Shown here in pieces: positions 33,988-47,007 of a DNA stretch of 64,000 bases (position 1 is the first letter of the stretch; each line of letters opens with the position of its first letter). The position numbers and the translations under genes were made by a program. The notes under the pieces were generated by a model. It ran no database searches, had not been told where the DNA came from, and saw nothing but the letters and a program-made list of their open reading frames with translations. Source of the DNA: Capitella teleta (taxonomy: Eukaryota; Annelida; Polychaeta; Capitellidae); the NCBI GenBank assembly GCA_000328365.1, contig KB308962.1, forward strand, positions 445,861 through 509,860. Direction: 5' to 3'.

Positions 33988-35062
33988 AGGGATGGGGAAC
34001 TAAATTTTAAGTGATGTTCTATTGACTCATAGCACCAATTGATAGCATTCCGTGCCAAGAACACCATGCCTGGATGCAAGCGTAAGGAAATAATGCATTC
34101 CGAATATCGGGGTTAGCATTGCGCCTATGGGAGAATGGCTTCCATTGCGAAGTATAGGAGGCAAACGTCAGCTGATGGCTTGGTTTGGCTGATGGCTGAT
34201 TGGTCCCGTTCCCCTCGTGAAGCTATCGATTTCAGCCAATCAGAGCAGAGCATCTTCGCCATAAAAGGACATCTTTGTTGTTTACGAAACGAAAGCGCAT
34301 GCGTGGTGCACTCTGGCTGACCTTTTTACTGTTTCAGGATGAGAATCGTGGTAGGTGTCCTAGAAAATCGCTTGTTAAAATAAGAAAAATAGCGAAAAAT
34401 TTTAGTCGCAGGACACGGTGATATGACGAGGCCCATTGTAAAAGATGGGGAACTCGGTGTTTCATCACAGCGACTGACGTCACGCCTAGTTAGCAATATA
34501 TCTCCCGCGAAATCGTTAGCGATGGTATTCCTTGTGTGAGCCAGGCATAGGAATCATCTTTGGTGCATCAAATAACGACTCAAAGTCCATTTTCAACCAG
34601 TTCTCCCTCCCTTTAACCATGTGACTCGACAAACTGTACAGGTTCGGAAGCTCTATCTGAGCTTTGCTTACATTATGAGAATAATCAAATAACATTTTCT
34701 GATTTCCTGTCCAATTAGTTCTGTTTCGCCCATGTAATAATTGTTTTGTCTTTTTGAAAACCAATGATCTACCGAATAGGTAATCGTTGTGAAAAAGTTG
34801 AACGTTTCATTCATTTGATTATTGGTATAAGCCATATGCACAACCATTGTTATTGTAAGTCCTGTGGAAAAGGACTTGCACCTTTTCACGTATATTACCA
34901 GATTTGGCAGACTACTCGACTCTTTACAGAAAAGAAACCATCTACTCGATTCACCTTGTACCTACCCTGGGCAGTCTCACAGCTGCATGACCCATGCAAA
35001 CCCAATTCATAGATAGATAGAAGTTTATTGCGGGACAACACAAATAGCGGAGAAACAAAATA

Positions 35063-35098
<36 letters not shown>

Positions 35099-36152
35099 AT
35101 GGAATAATACAATGAAAAGAAGTTTATGATATCACGTAAATAAATGAACGAGCTCATGGCAGCAATGAGCCATCCTTTGCGAGGGCACATTAAAAAAATC
35201 AGGCAAATTCAGACATAGGTCAGCAAATAATTGCCGTTCGGCATTGTTTATGGCACAGTCTTTCAACGCATGCTGTTCACTCTGCACAACAAGACACTCA
35301 GGGCAAACTCTCTCTTCGGGTCGTTTTCTCAGCCATCGTCCACGTTCAATGGCAATGATTGTGAGAGGACAAGCGAAATCTTATTGTCGTCAGTCTCGCG
35401 TATTCTTTCACATTTAAGTCTGCGTACATCTCATGTCTCTTCAAGGGAAGAAGAACTGGTTAAAAATGGACTTTGAGTCGTTATTTGATGCACCAAAAAT
35501 GATTCCTATGCCTGGCCCACACAAGGAACATCATCGCTAATGATTTCGCGGGAGATATATTGCTAATTAGGCGTGACGTCAGGAGCTGTGATGAAACACC
35601 GAGTTCCCCATCTTTTACAATGGGCCTCGTCATATTAGCGTGTCCTGCGACTAAAACCCTGGAATTTTTTTCCGGAAATAGATAGAATAATCATTTTGCC
35701 ACCAGTCAGGCGCAAAAAAAAAAATATATATATATATATTTATCGCTATTTTTCTTATTTTAATAAGCGATTTTCTAGGACATCTACCATGGTTTCTCAT
35801 CATGAAACAGTAAAAAGGTCAGCCAGAGTGCACCACGCATGCGCAATACTGACGCTTTCGTTTCGTAAACAACAAAGATGTCCTTTTATGGCGAAGATGG
35901 TCTGCTCTGATTGGTTGAAATCGATAGCTTCACTAGGAAAACGGGACTAATCACGGCAAGCCCTCAGCTGACGTTTGCCTCCTATACTTCGCAATGGAAG
36001 CCATTCACCCATAGGCCCAATGCTAACCCCGATATTCGGAATGCATTATTTTCTTACGCTTGCATCCAGGCATCGATGTTCTTGGCACGGAATGCTATCA
36101 ATTGGTGCTATGAGTCAATAGAACATCACTTAAAATTCAGTTCCCCATCCCT
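33988..36152. mobile_element. TTAA-flanked fold-back DNA transposon with very long inverted repeats
   Basis: Arms of about 600-700 bp (33988 to about 34600, and about 35445 to 36152) are inverted copies starting AGGGATGGGGAACT, with scattered differences and an extra (TA)n-bearing insertion of about 90 bp in the right arm near 35650-35750. TTAA lies immediately outside both ends (33984-33987 and 36153-36156), the target duplication of piggyBac and Kolobok families. Each arm contains a CCAATCAGAGCAGA box followed by CATAAAAGG and an NRF1-like GCGCATGCG, giving inward-facing promoter-like modules. No transposase is visible, so it is non-autonomous. A LINE 3' end is nested in the middle. Confidence 0.85.
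35010..35445 (-). mobile_element. LINE 3' end nested in the fold-back element
   Basis: On the minus strand a CPECLVVQSEQHALKDC-like Cys-rich block preceded by ERGRWLRK-type words is typical of the C-terminus of a LINE polyprotein. It is followed by a 33-nt poly(T) run (35066-35097 as poly(A) on the plus strand), then AATAAACTTC and a short (TATC)n tail. The frame is broken. It was inserted into, or captured by, the loop of the fold-back element. Confidence 0.65.
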
Positions 36153-36156
36153 TTAA

Positions 36157-38420
36157 GTTCTGGGTTCATCAGGTTACAGTACGTGCGGTACTTGGTTCTT
36201 GTTGATGTTCTTGCTTTTTCTTTCAGGATTTGGTTTTCGTGGTCGTAATCATGTTGATCCAGGCTTCTGATGTACCGTGCACACGGTGTGTTTGCTGTCC
36301 GACACTTCTCTAAAGTAAACATGAGAGGGTCGTCAGTTAAATCAGATCTTTCGTCAATGAATCTCTCAAGGGTCTTCTTCTGCGAGGGCAGACCAGCTTC
36401 AATAAGACACAAATCTCCAGCGGTTGTTTTTCTGACTCCAAGCAGTGTTCTCACAGATCGCATGTATATAGCGTTGGCGGTTTTAATCGCTACTAATCCG
36501 AACCAGGACTCAATGCGTACAAAATGGAGGAAACAAGGGCCGCTGACCACGCCTTCTTTTTAACTTTGAATGGAGCGTTGCGGTTCTTCTCGATAAAAGC
36601 TTCGAGCTTGATAACGTGGCACATCATTCTTGAACATTGTTCGTTGATCGTGTTTTTAAAGTTTGCATCCTGTGTAAAGATGCATCCCATGCAGGTAAGT
36701 GTAGGATGAGCAATTTTCTATGGTCACACCATCCACTTTCAGAGGTTCCCTATCTTCAGCCGCGTCATTTATAGCCATAAATTGTGTCTTTGCTTGATTG
36801 ATCATCATTCCTGATGAGGTGCAAAACTCTACGAGGACACTAATATTTTCTTCTGCTTGCTTGCAACTGGTCGCTAATAGCACCGTATCATCCATCAACA
36901 TCAAAAACATGCATCCATTCGAGGTATCCATCCGGTTGGCATTTCTCTTACAGGTTTCTCATCATATCGTTGACCAAAAGTGTGAATAACAGGCAGGACG
37001 TTGGTGATCTTTGACGTACTCCTACGAAGGCTGTTATTGTGGCAGATCTGAGTATCATCTTGGTAGTTTTGTAGATTACAGCCAGAGTGCGAACCATTGT
37101 TGTCTCACATCCTCGGGCAAGGAGTCTTTGAAGGAGGAGTTGTCGAGGCACCCGGTCGTATGCTTTAGAAAAATCCACGAATACCAGGTAGAGTTTCTTC
37201 TTTTTGTGTTTGGCATAGTCGATCCAGAGTCTCAATGTCATTAGATGCTCTGTGCATCCTCTTCCAAGTTGTGATCCGGCTTGCTCTCTATCAGGTTTAA
37301 ACTACAAGGATAAACGTTTGTTAAGGATGACATCATAAAGTTTTGCGAGAGAATCCATGAGAGAAATCCCTCTGTAGTTACCACACATCTTTCTGAATCC
37401 TTTCTTGAAAAGAACGACTAGCTTCGTGAAGCTCCATGATCCAGGATATGTACCCGTAAGCCTTGTAAGGAGGAGAGACGAAACAAATGTTGCAAAGAAT
37501 AAAATCGAAGCATTTGGGAGTAGTCGAAGAAGTCCGGGGGAATACCCGATGGGCCACCCCTCTTTGAGGTCTTTAAGGTTTGTGTTGCTTCCTGGACTTC
37601 GCTAGGGCGAATGGGATCATCAGTAGCAGGTAAGTGGACAGGATCGTTTGGGGAGTCGCTTAAGAAATTTGTCTGTTCATTGACCGGATTCAGAAGTTCT
37701 TCAAAATGCACTCGAAATGCGTCGTCGTTTCGTCTATTATCTTCTTTTTCAGGACTTGCTATGGATCCGTTCCAATTCACAGCTTTCCATAATGTGCGTG
37801 AATTGTTGTTCTCAAGGAGATCCTTCCATCTGACATCTGCATCGGTCCTCTGTGCAGCTGGCGAAGTTGCTATTCTCGCATTGGATGCTATGTTGTACAA
37901 CATGTTATTGATTTCATCCACAATGGTGTCTGTGTCGTCTAAAGTACAGTCGAGAGGAGAGGTGGTGTTCAGTACATCTGCTGCTAACTGGGGGTCGATT
38001 TGCGACATCTTTATCATTCTTCTTTGGTGTAGGGATACGTTGTTCGACGGATCTTGCTGTGTTGATGGTCTGCCGAGTACATGCAGGGTGATCTTGTAAG
38101 GTAATCTTCTCTCCATGATAAATTCCCATAGGACGGTAGGATCACGCAACCATATCATGGATATTAAATGAGTTATTGTAAAAGAAAATAAACATCCACT
38201 TCATCTACCTTATACCCTGCGCGGTCTTACAGCCTCATGACCCCTCCCATCCCCAATTAATACGTAGGAGCCTACAGGGTGATCTTGTAAGGTAATCTTC
38301 TCCCCATGTTAAATTCCCATAGGACGGTGGGGTCAGGCAGCCATACCATGAATATTACATGAGTTCATGTAAACAAATTAAACATCCACTTCATCCACCT
38401 ATGGGAATTTAACATCGTCC
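36157..38420 (-). mobile_element. LINE (non-LTR retrotransposon) fragment, minus strand
   Basis: Read from high to low coordinates it contains a pre-RT region (37418-38158; ending KTSKRGGPSGIPPDFF), reverse transcriptase motifs LVFVDFSKAYDRVPRQ and GVRQRSPTSCLLF (36948-37241), a MDDTVLLA box, a decayed form of the usual ADD motif (about 36880), and a C-terminal region to 36157. Frame breaks separate the blocks, so it is dead. The fold-back element abuts its 3' side. The 5' part carries a tandem duplication (38087-38400). The clade is not assigned. Confidence 0.85.
38087..38400. repeat. Tandem duplication of about 190 bp within the LINE
   Basis: GTGATCTTGTAAGGTAATCT begins both at about 38087 and 38279. 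The following sequence (AAATTCCCATAGGACGG, CATCCACTTCATC) repeats with modest divergence. Confidence 0.8.
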
Positions 38421-39103
38421 TATGGGAATTTAACATGACAGGAAGATCGTACTTTTGTTTGTAATTTATTTTACAAAAATATATTTATTTTTAATTTCTC
38501 ATTGATTATTCACGCATTTTGACTAATGTCGATTACAGAATACTTGTTTAATGCATCAAAATGTTGTGCAATCGTGATATTGACCTTCTGCATTTCTGGG
38601 GATTCCCCTAATTTACATCTAGTTCACCGGACGCACGACATTGTAAAATGGGCGCACTGTGTTAAGTATTTTTAGGAGTAGGGAGGGATCTGTGGAGTGG
38701 CGACAACCTGACTTCGAATGCGAAAGCATTTCTGACAATCGGCATTCAATATTCAGCTGAGCGGATTAACGTCTTGTAATCAGAGCTGAACAGATACATC
38801 ATTACTTTGGATTTCAATCCAATGAATCATCAAAAGGAATACTTCTGATGTATTCATGAAAGCCAAATGATAGTCTTAAAATTACGAGTTCATGTATTGG
38901 CTGGATACAAGATGGCTATCAAACATTCGTAACTGTTTTGTCGTGTACGTGTGGTATACAGGAGTGCATTATGATTTCACCCCACAACATACACAATAAT
39001 AGTTCCTAATAAAGATAAGGATTAACGAAGGATTAACGTTCCCATTAAACCGAGCACAGAGTATTTTCGAAAGAAGAAACAATAAATATTACACAAATAT
39101 AAT
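38421..39103. other. Spacer between the LINE and INTS5
   Basis: No gene or clear repeat seen. One CpG-decayed TCATAACG-like word (GTGCATTATGATT) lies near 38965. Confidence 0.5.
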
Positions 39104-39109
39104 TTTAAT
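39104..39109 (-). terminator. Poly(A) signal of INTS5 (ATTAAA variant)
   Basis: TTTAAT on the plus strand gives ATTAAA on the minus strand, about 17 nt after the INTS5 stop codon. Very close, but the best candidate. Confidence 0.4.
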
Positions 39110-39125
39110 GCACAGGTTATGAATT

Positions 39126-42100
39126 TCATGAAGAAATGTTTTGAGGCTGAGGTTTGTGAACTGTGAACAGCGGATAAAGATGTCCGAGTGAGTCCACATG
39201 GCTGTGCAGAATGGAACGAATCACTTCGAGATACTTCGGAGGACACACTGTGAAAAGGGAGAAGGAAAGAGTTAGAGATAATAGAGGAGGAAGACACTAA
39301 CTGATTTCCACATTCATCCGTGAGATAGGAACAGGCGGATTCTCCTGAAAAGACACACAAATAAAATGAGGCGACTTAATTAATAATACCACCTTGACAT
39401 ATTTCCAGAGGTTAATCAAGAGGAGGTAAACTTCGTATGGAGAGAGATGAGGCAGCAGCTCCACTGTGTGTTGAATGGGTGAAGGAATCATTTGTCCCTT
39501 GCGCATGAAGTCAATTATCATAGAGGTTGTTCTCAAATGTTGTGAACACGATTTGAATGACTTTTCACGTGAGCCTTCAACATATCTGATGACAGTTGCT
39601 AGGACACTCCTTAGTAACACTGAGCAGTAACACATTGCTCCTGGCCCTAAGAAAATGGCAGTATATAAAAAATTAAAAATTATTAGTCCTGTTACAAACC
39701 TTCTGAGATGAATTCCATGATGTTCCAAAGGACAGGATTCACATCAAATTCATGTTTTATGGATAAATCACTGAAAAAATGTTTATAATGAAATTAGCTA
39801 ACCACAACTTCTGATCAACGGACCGCTCTATGGTGACCTTCATGAATTCCTCATCTGGCCAAGGTATCCCATTGTACATGACGTCTGGTGTGATCATCTC
39901 AATCACCAATAACGCCAGGAATTTAGCCAATTCGGCCGATAATTTTGGAGAGGCAGTCATCACGTTTTCTGTCTCCATGCAATCGTGGTATCCGTCACAG
40001 GATGAGATAGCTGACAAAGCAGATATCAGTAATTGCCGATTGTGTGTTTGCTCAGCCTTCAGTAATAAAATATTTAATCAAAACAAAACAAAGTTTTCAC
40101 GACTCACAGCTGGGATGCCCTGAGCCGTGACCTCAATACGGAGCCCTTTGCCAATGACCCCAGCGTGAAACACGACTCTCTTACGTTGAAGGGCATTCTC
40201 CTCCAGTAGAGACACATTTCCCTTGTCTGCTGAATGCATGACTGAGTCACACTTGCCACCAAACAAAGCTCGATGTTGCTGGAGATAAGATCAGATTAGG
40301 GGTTTGGTGATGAGGCCGCTCACCTCTGATACAGATCCCAGGATGAGCGTTCTCAGGATGTGCTTCTTGGTGGATCGATGGCAACACAAGCGAGTGAGGT
40401 ACGACACGCACATCACACATCGCTTGTGCTTCTGACTCACCTCTGCAAGGAGAAGACATTGTGATGGGAAGTTTGACGTACTGACATTATACCTGACTGA
40501 GCGAGAAGTCTAAAGAAGAAGAAGCAGAGAGCAGACGCCAATGTCACACAAGCTGTGCTAATGGCATTTGGATCAGCATTGCTCAACAACTCCAGAGCAC
40601 AAACAGCGTGCTCAAGGGTTGAAGCTGACAACTCAGCACTGAGCACATCAACGTGGTTACTCAGCATAGCACACAATGACATCCTGGAAAGAAGATTAGT
40701 AGAAAATTACCCGCAAATGAGAGGAATAGCCCACCTGACGCCTGCGTTTTCCTTCTCCCAGGAGCTCAGTTGGTGAAGATTCTTCAAACTCTGATCATTC
40801 AAAGATGAAACAATTTTCTGACACGAATGACGCAGGACATTTGCGTGCTTCATTTCCGCTTCCTGTTGCACCCTCAAGAAGACCCCCAACTGGAAACGAG
40901 GCTCATGATCCTCGATTGAACATCGGAGAGAAAAATAACGCACCTGATGATCCTCAGTGGCGTGAGAAACAATCGCGCTCAAAACGTCAGCTGCGACATC
41001 TTCATGCAGATGTACGGCAAGTGAAGCTAACAGAGCACTCAGCCACTCACACCGCAGCTGAGACGAGTGGCTCAACAGCATGCACAGCGCATTGATTTGC
41101 GGTTGCAGCGATTTCAATAATGCCACCTCCATGCTGGAGTCTGAACTCTTGGTGTGCACCATGCGTTGTAGTTCAGCGAGCAGAGCGGACTAAGAGAACA
41201 GAGATAATGAACAAGGAGGCATAAGCTCAGAGACTTACCATGATTTTCATGCCTGCGCACTGAACCTCTGGCAAGATGCCAATCTCATCGGTTTCCATGG
41301 CAATGGGAGTTACCTCAGTTTTCTGGGGTGTTTCGTCGGCAAATTTCATAAGGAATTCGAGAAGAGGAAAAGCCGACGCCTCAACGCATGTGATTAGGTG
41401 GACAACCAAGTGCAACAAACTGAATTAAAAAAATGTAATAACAAATATTTCTTCATATTTCAATCTCTTTTTCACGTTTTAAGATCTTGTTTCTGCAGAA
41501 CAGAGCTGGTTTTGAATAAAACGGCAACCGAATTGATCGTCTCAACTGACACTGCAATACGAAGGATTAACACTGCAGATGAATAAATTAATTATCCACT
41601 CACTGTTGATGACGATGTGCGATGCAACTACGTCCAGAAGAAGAGGGGACATGGATGCTAAATGCAAAAGAAACGGGATGGCTAACTGCTTCTCTTCATC
41701 CCGACTCGTTAAACTTTCCTGAAAACAAATTCTCTAGATCATTTTGTTAAAGCTTAAGTCTGACTGACTTCAAAGAGGGTCAAAACAGCCTTGCGAATCT
41801 CAGCCGAGTGCTGTCCGGCTAAATGTCCCAGAATTCCCACAACTGAAGCCACTTTGGCTTCTCCCGGTAAACACGGTGATTCGGATCGAGCACTCTGTCC
41901 ATGGTGATGAAAATCCCGCAGCCCGCACTGCAGAACGCGATTAATAATTGTTTGAGGAAAACAGGATCTGGAATAAAATGTCTTTGATTCAATAAAAAGT
42001 GAAATAATTGCAAGTGTACCCAATGTGAGCCACAACCCAATCAAAATGGGGAGAATACTTCACAGAAGCGTCCAACAGAGCATCAACGCTGCTCTCTGGA

Positions 42101-43234
42101 TTACTGTTGACCCTGTGGACACAGAAGGTGATCAGACAGTTTATCAACAACGCTGCACTCACATTGACGAGACACATTCCGAAGAAATATCGAGCAGAGT
42201 TTTTGTAGCAGGACATGACACCCAGAACTGAAGCGCTTCGTTGATTCCCACCGACACTTGGGAAGCAACTGGACGGCGTTTGGCGTTCTTGGAGCTCAGG
42301 TGACCGAGAAGATCAATGGCCCACTGAGGTAGAGAGTGAGGAAGAGATAAGAGAGAGAGATTCAAAAATTACCGAGGAGATGATGGGTGACCAGTGGGCG
42401 GGCAAGGCCTTGACTAGGGTCAGCAGCATGCTCTCAATCTCTGAGATTGGAAAGGGAGGCGCTCGCTTGTCTTGCTTTTCACGATTCCATTCCAATTCTG
42501 AGATGTAGACGTTGACGGCAGAGTCAAACACTTTGTGGAGGAACTCAAGGACTGCTAATCGCGCTGATGGGAGATGGCGCAAAAGGAAAAGGCCACTCTT
42601 GGTCAGTTCAATGCTGCTCAGGTCGGCTCTGCTGCATGCAGAATGGCCGATGAAACATCGAACTTCATGCAGAATCTCCTGCAAATGCAAAACAACAAAT
42701 CAGTAAATGAGTGGTTATTGTTTTGGGTCTTTTTTTGCATCAAGGTTGAAGATCAACTGAAAATAAATTTGCGTTGCTTAACGAATTCATCCTTTACATT
42801 GAGTATGAACTGGAAGCAAAACAAAAAAACAAAAAAAACAAAAACAAAAAAACACAGAAATTATGATAAATAGTTAGTAGTTATCATAACCCCCTCCCCC
42901 CCCCCAAAAAAAAAAACAAAAACAAAAACAAAAACAAAAAATAAAACAAAACAAAAACAGCCATTTGCAGCTTTGGAATTTATTAAATTCAACTATTGAC
43001 TGAATAAGAATAAGAAGAATATTTATTGACAACAACGAAGGAAAAAGAGCATTTAGAGAATAACAGTATGGTCTGGGTAGCAGGGAAGCACTTGCCAAGT
43101 TGGCAGAACTTCCGAACTTGGCTTATCTAGCTGCTACCCGTGAATTATTGAGATTATTGAATTTCACGAAATGGACAATTTTCTACCCTTGAATCAGGCG
43201 TTGAACTTGAAAATGCTTCATTCGATGCAGCCAT
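39126..43234 (-). CDS. INTS5: Integrator complex subunit 5
   Basis: A structural HEAT-like subunit of the nuclear Integrator complex, which cleaves nascent snRNA and attenuated mRNA transcripts; it forms a module with INTS8 and PP2A. Eighteen exons (minus strand): 43187-43234, 42373-42678, 42163-42323, 42020-42112, 41769-41967, 41604-41718, 41476-41551, 41239-41419, 40944-41189, 40735-40889, 40493-40683, 40324-40442, 40108-40278, 39803-40056, 39700-39770, 39393-39646, 39302-39344 and 39126-39247. Frame holds at every junction, giving 934 aa (human about 1019). Family landmarks are [78 protein letters not shown] and the C-terminal [17 protein letters not shown]. The start is [16 protein letters not shown] in a short first exon followed by a 508-bp intron. 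Except for the first and the unusually short 14th, introns are 45-56 bp. The exon-14 acceptor and donor are the least certain. Confidence 0.9.
42679..43186 (-). other. INTS5 intron 1 with A/C-rich homopolymer tracts
   Basis: The only long INTS5 intron. It contains CAAAA-type repeats (about 42826-42856 and 42914-42958) and a poly-C run at about 42892-42904. No other feature seen. Confidence 0.6.
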
Positions 43235-45060
43235 TCTATCATTTCTAGTTCTTGGGAAATATTTCAAATTGACAGGTTATAGGAATCGAAGCGCATCGCC
43301 AAATCAATCCTTTATTCCAGCTTCAGAAAATGTGAATTGGCTGTATTATCGCTCAGCATAATTTGGACATGGACAATATGGCTCAACGTTATTGCATAGA
43401 ACAAATCGAAAATCAAGTTTGCACCAAGTCGCTCACAAGAAATGACAAGATCAAGATTATAAATGAAAGTTTATTTTTCCCAAATCTACAATTCGTATTC
43501 TCAAACATTTTTCACAGTAATAATTAATACGCTCATCAAGGTTGTTTTGTTTTGGTTCCGTTGTTTTGTATATAGCTCCTTCTGACCATATTTGACGACA
43601 CATACACACCCTGAGTCAGATGATGTAAACTAGATGATTGATACAATTATCAGCTTATCATCCTTTGCAATGTGTTCGTTTTGAAAGGAGTCGCAGTTTA
43701 GTGTTTGGATATGCATTACTAAAATACTATATGTATACATGGAGTTCTTTGCACATTAATTCTGTCAAGTGTGAAATAACGATTCCATCCACTATGCGAG
43801 AGACCACCCTGACCTGATACTGGTCAGCCTTCTGCAACGTGTATAATAGACGCATACCGCGATAAAATAGACAACAAACGGGCAAACACCTGAGTCGGCT
43901 GACAGTCTGAGTCACCAAGAACCCACAGTCCATACTGCTAACAAATCACCGCCATCCAATATAAGAATGATCCTGGCACTTACTACGCTTAGTAAAAATC
44001 AAGACAGGAGTAACAAGGTGAGAATGTGTCTTATCGTCTGATGTATAATTGAAGACCACACTGGAATCGGCATAGGGGTAGGTCCTGGCATTTGCTGGTT
44101 TTCTAATGAAGCAGTGCTGGATGCTAAAATAGAACAATAAACATCTGTGAGAGCTCATGGATTTGTCAACAAAGAATGCGAGCATGACCATAAACATGAT
44201 GGGCTTTTAGCCTTTTACAGGTCCAACCAACTCGTTTGGGTGACATGGGCGCCAAAACACAAGTCTGGGACAGGATTTTTTTCCCCTTCTGAATGATTTA
44301 ATAGGTGACCCTGAAGCTGCCGCCGATATGTACTAGCCGTCGCCAATTGGCCGTTTAGCCACCACCGCCGATTGGTGCTGTTGGCCAGCCGCTATCAGCC
44401 GATCAGTGTCATCAACGGTTCTCAGCTGATTCAATCGAAATATTTATATTTTACATTCAGTATTATAAGAAGTTATCATTTGTACAGTTTTTGTTGTGTT
44501 TATAATATTGTTTTTATAATTGCTATCTCAACTATCTATGGAAGTAGATTTTATTAAGTTTGCTTCATAAAAGTAATATAATGATTTATGTCATACTGTA
44601 TGTATGCCCATACATACACGATGGTTGTCAAAAAAAAAATATTGGCCTGCCATAGGATTTGCAGTACACGTACTAGGGTTTATGTAAAACATTCCTTCAT
44701 TAGTAGATCACTAGCTGGTTGCTAGCTACATGTATATTACTGATAGGTCTATTTACCTGGTATTAATCCTACCCTTTCTGATTGATTGTACTATCATAAC
44801 AGCACTGTCGAACCCTCATTTCATAATTCAGAGGCCTGAACAATTTGTATTGGCCTCTCATGACACTTGGTTCATTACACTGCGTGTCTACATTCGTTGC
44901 TTTGGTTGGTCTGAAAAATTTGTGAAATTCGATTATTTTATTAGCAATTTTAAGCTACCAATTTCTCCTTTACTTTAAATTTTAAATCTCTCGTTTTCAA
45001 GAAGAAACTATGCCTTGCAAAATGAAAAAAAAAACAAACAAACAAACAAACAAACAAAAA
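43235..45060. other. Spacer with one dispersed repeat
   Basis: No supported gene. Short minus-strand frames at 43727-44197 are not recognised. A copy of the 15.0-kb repeat lies at 44204-44305. A run of GCCGCC/CCACCGCC words at 44310-44400 recurs near 45510-45640. Confidence 0.5.
44204..44305 (+). repeat. Dispersed repeat, second copy
   Basis: Similar to 15000-15100: TCCAACCAACTCGTTTGGGT followed by a GGGACAGGATTTT stretch. Unknown family, same orientation as the other copy. Confidence 0.5.
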
Positions 45061-45065
45061 ACACA

Positions 45066-45300
45066 GGTTGTACCATTGTTCAAGAAAGGTTCCCCCAAAG
45101 AACTTTGTAACCACAGACCCATTTCTCTCTTGTCTTTGTTCTAAAAATTCTTGAGAAACTAGTCCACAAAATATTGTACAATTACTGATCGGTCAAAAAA
45201 TTCCTCTCCCCCATCAGTTTGGCTTCCAACCAGGCAGAAACACAACCCAAGCACTGGTATCAGTAGTCGACAGAATCAGCAATAATCACCAACCATTAAT
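45066..45300 (+). mobile_element. LINE reverse-transcriptase scrap
   Basis: Translation with frame breaks gives VVPLFKKGSPKELCNHRPIS, KILEKLVHKI and QFGFQPGRNTTQAL, the conserved early RT blocks of CR1/Jockey-type LINEs. It is preceded by an A-rich (CAAA)n tract at 45026-45060. Inactive fragment. Confidence 0.75.
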
Positions 45301-46895
45301 AATGATGTTCATGGGTAGAAATAACCTATGGAAGTTTATTAAACGCCCTAAATGTCTTGGACTTGAGTAATAAAAGCAAGAGAGTGTAATTAAATGTGAC
45401 ATCATACGATTTGGAAATCGACCAATCTCAAAATTACCACACTAGTACCACATGTAAAGAGTAGTGAATGTTTGTGTTAACTAATGGCATCATTATACGT
45501 ATAGGATGATATAGCAACCCCTGCCAACCACTTCAAGCCGCTGCTAGCCACCGACCACAATGCCGAGCCGATATCTCTGATTAGTGGAACCGCTTAAGCA
45601 GCTAGCCAGTCATTTTTACTGCAGCCAGTCGATTCTGGTCAATTACAATCTGCTCCAGGGTCTAGTACATGTTCTCACTATCTCCGTAGTCATCTGTATT
45701 CTCAATACTTGTTTTCCCAATAGAAATAGTATAACATTGAAATAGTATAATATGGAAATAGTATAATATAGAAATAATAGGGTCGCTTATCTGAATTTAC
45801 GACACACGCATTCTTCTAATTGAGGCGCTGTTTGCGTTTGACTTATACCACTGTATGTTGTGATTATAACTAATTAAAATACACATGCAACCATCTATCG
45901 AATGTATGTAATGATATGTAATGATATGTAATGATATGAATGAAGTAAATATGTAATGATATGCTATATAGCCTATATGTACGTGATGTAGTAGCTTCAG
46001 CAATGTATACCTTCAGTTGAAGCATTTCTCTCGGTTGAATCCACCAAGGACGTTCTCCATGAAGAGTCTTCGCATAATCTCTTCATTTGACCAGCGAACG
46101 CCACTAGGTCTTGCAATCGTCTGGACGCTGATCAGGGAAAGTTTGCAAATGAACCACAAGAGCACACTGTGCTCACTGAGTGTCATGCTTTGTGTATTCG
46201 TACTTTCAAAGTAATGTTTTCCTCGTTTCTCAGACCTAAACTGCCTTGCCTGCTACAGTAACCACTAGCTGCCACTAGTAGTCGTACTCCACGAAAATCG
46301 CATGACTGCAAACAATGTTTATCTGATACGTTTCTTTTTTCTGATATCGTTGATTAATTAATTTTTCATGAAGCTCATAAGCTGCTCTTTTGAACTCTAC
46401 AAATTGAACGCAAAGTGATGAAACATGCACAATTATGTTATAGACTTCAGGATTTCGAGGAGATCCACATGCACTTGCTTCCAAGCCATGTCAATGCAGT
46501 GATTAGTTAATACGTCATCATTTAAGCGAGACCACAAGAAATTGAACATTGTGGTGGACTACGATCGCCTCACGCAGTTTTTGGTCATCAGTGATTTTTT
46601 TTACTTTGTCTTACCTGAAGCTTTCCTGGGAGCTTTGAACCATGCAGTGCTGACGGCAGAAGTGGCAAAGAGGGGAGAAGCGAGAGGAAGGGGGCTTAAT
46701 GCACATTTTTCTGGGTTCTAGAGAGAGGCATTCCATGTGCACCTTTGTTTATCCCTCCCATTATTTCCTTCTTTTTGTTTCCCCCTCAACATTCATACCG
46801 CCCAATGAATGAAATTGAAATGCATTTTCATATTGTACCACACGACAGAAAGCTATTCACACATATAAAAGATGTGCTATTCCTTCTTGTTCCAC
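45301..46895. other. Spacer, no supported gene
   Basis: AT-rich. A TGTAATGATA tandem (45904-45965) is present. A minus-strand frame near 46010-46180 is open for about 58 codons but has no recognisable family. Confidence 0.5.
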
Positions 46896-47007
46896 AGACA
46901 TGGAGGCTGCTTCCTCTGAGTCCGACAGCGACGTGCACCCAACTATCGCTTCAAGAGCAAAAGCCGCTGCCACCCATCTATAATTGCTAATCAATCCATC
47001 TTCACAG

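Noticed and set aside
43727-44197. Minus-strand frames upstream of INTS5 (for example TYPYADSSVVFNYTSDDKTH)
   Set aside because: They look faintly protein-like, but no start, phase-consistent splice pair or family could be supported.
46010-46560. Minus-strand frames with words like WSNEEIMRRLFMENVLGG
   Set aside because: Possible decayed element or exon, but interrupted and not attributable to any family.
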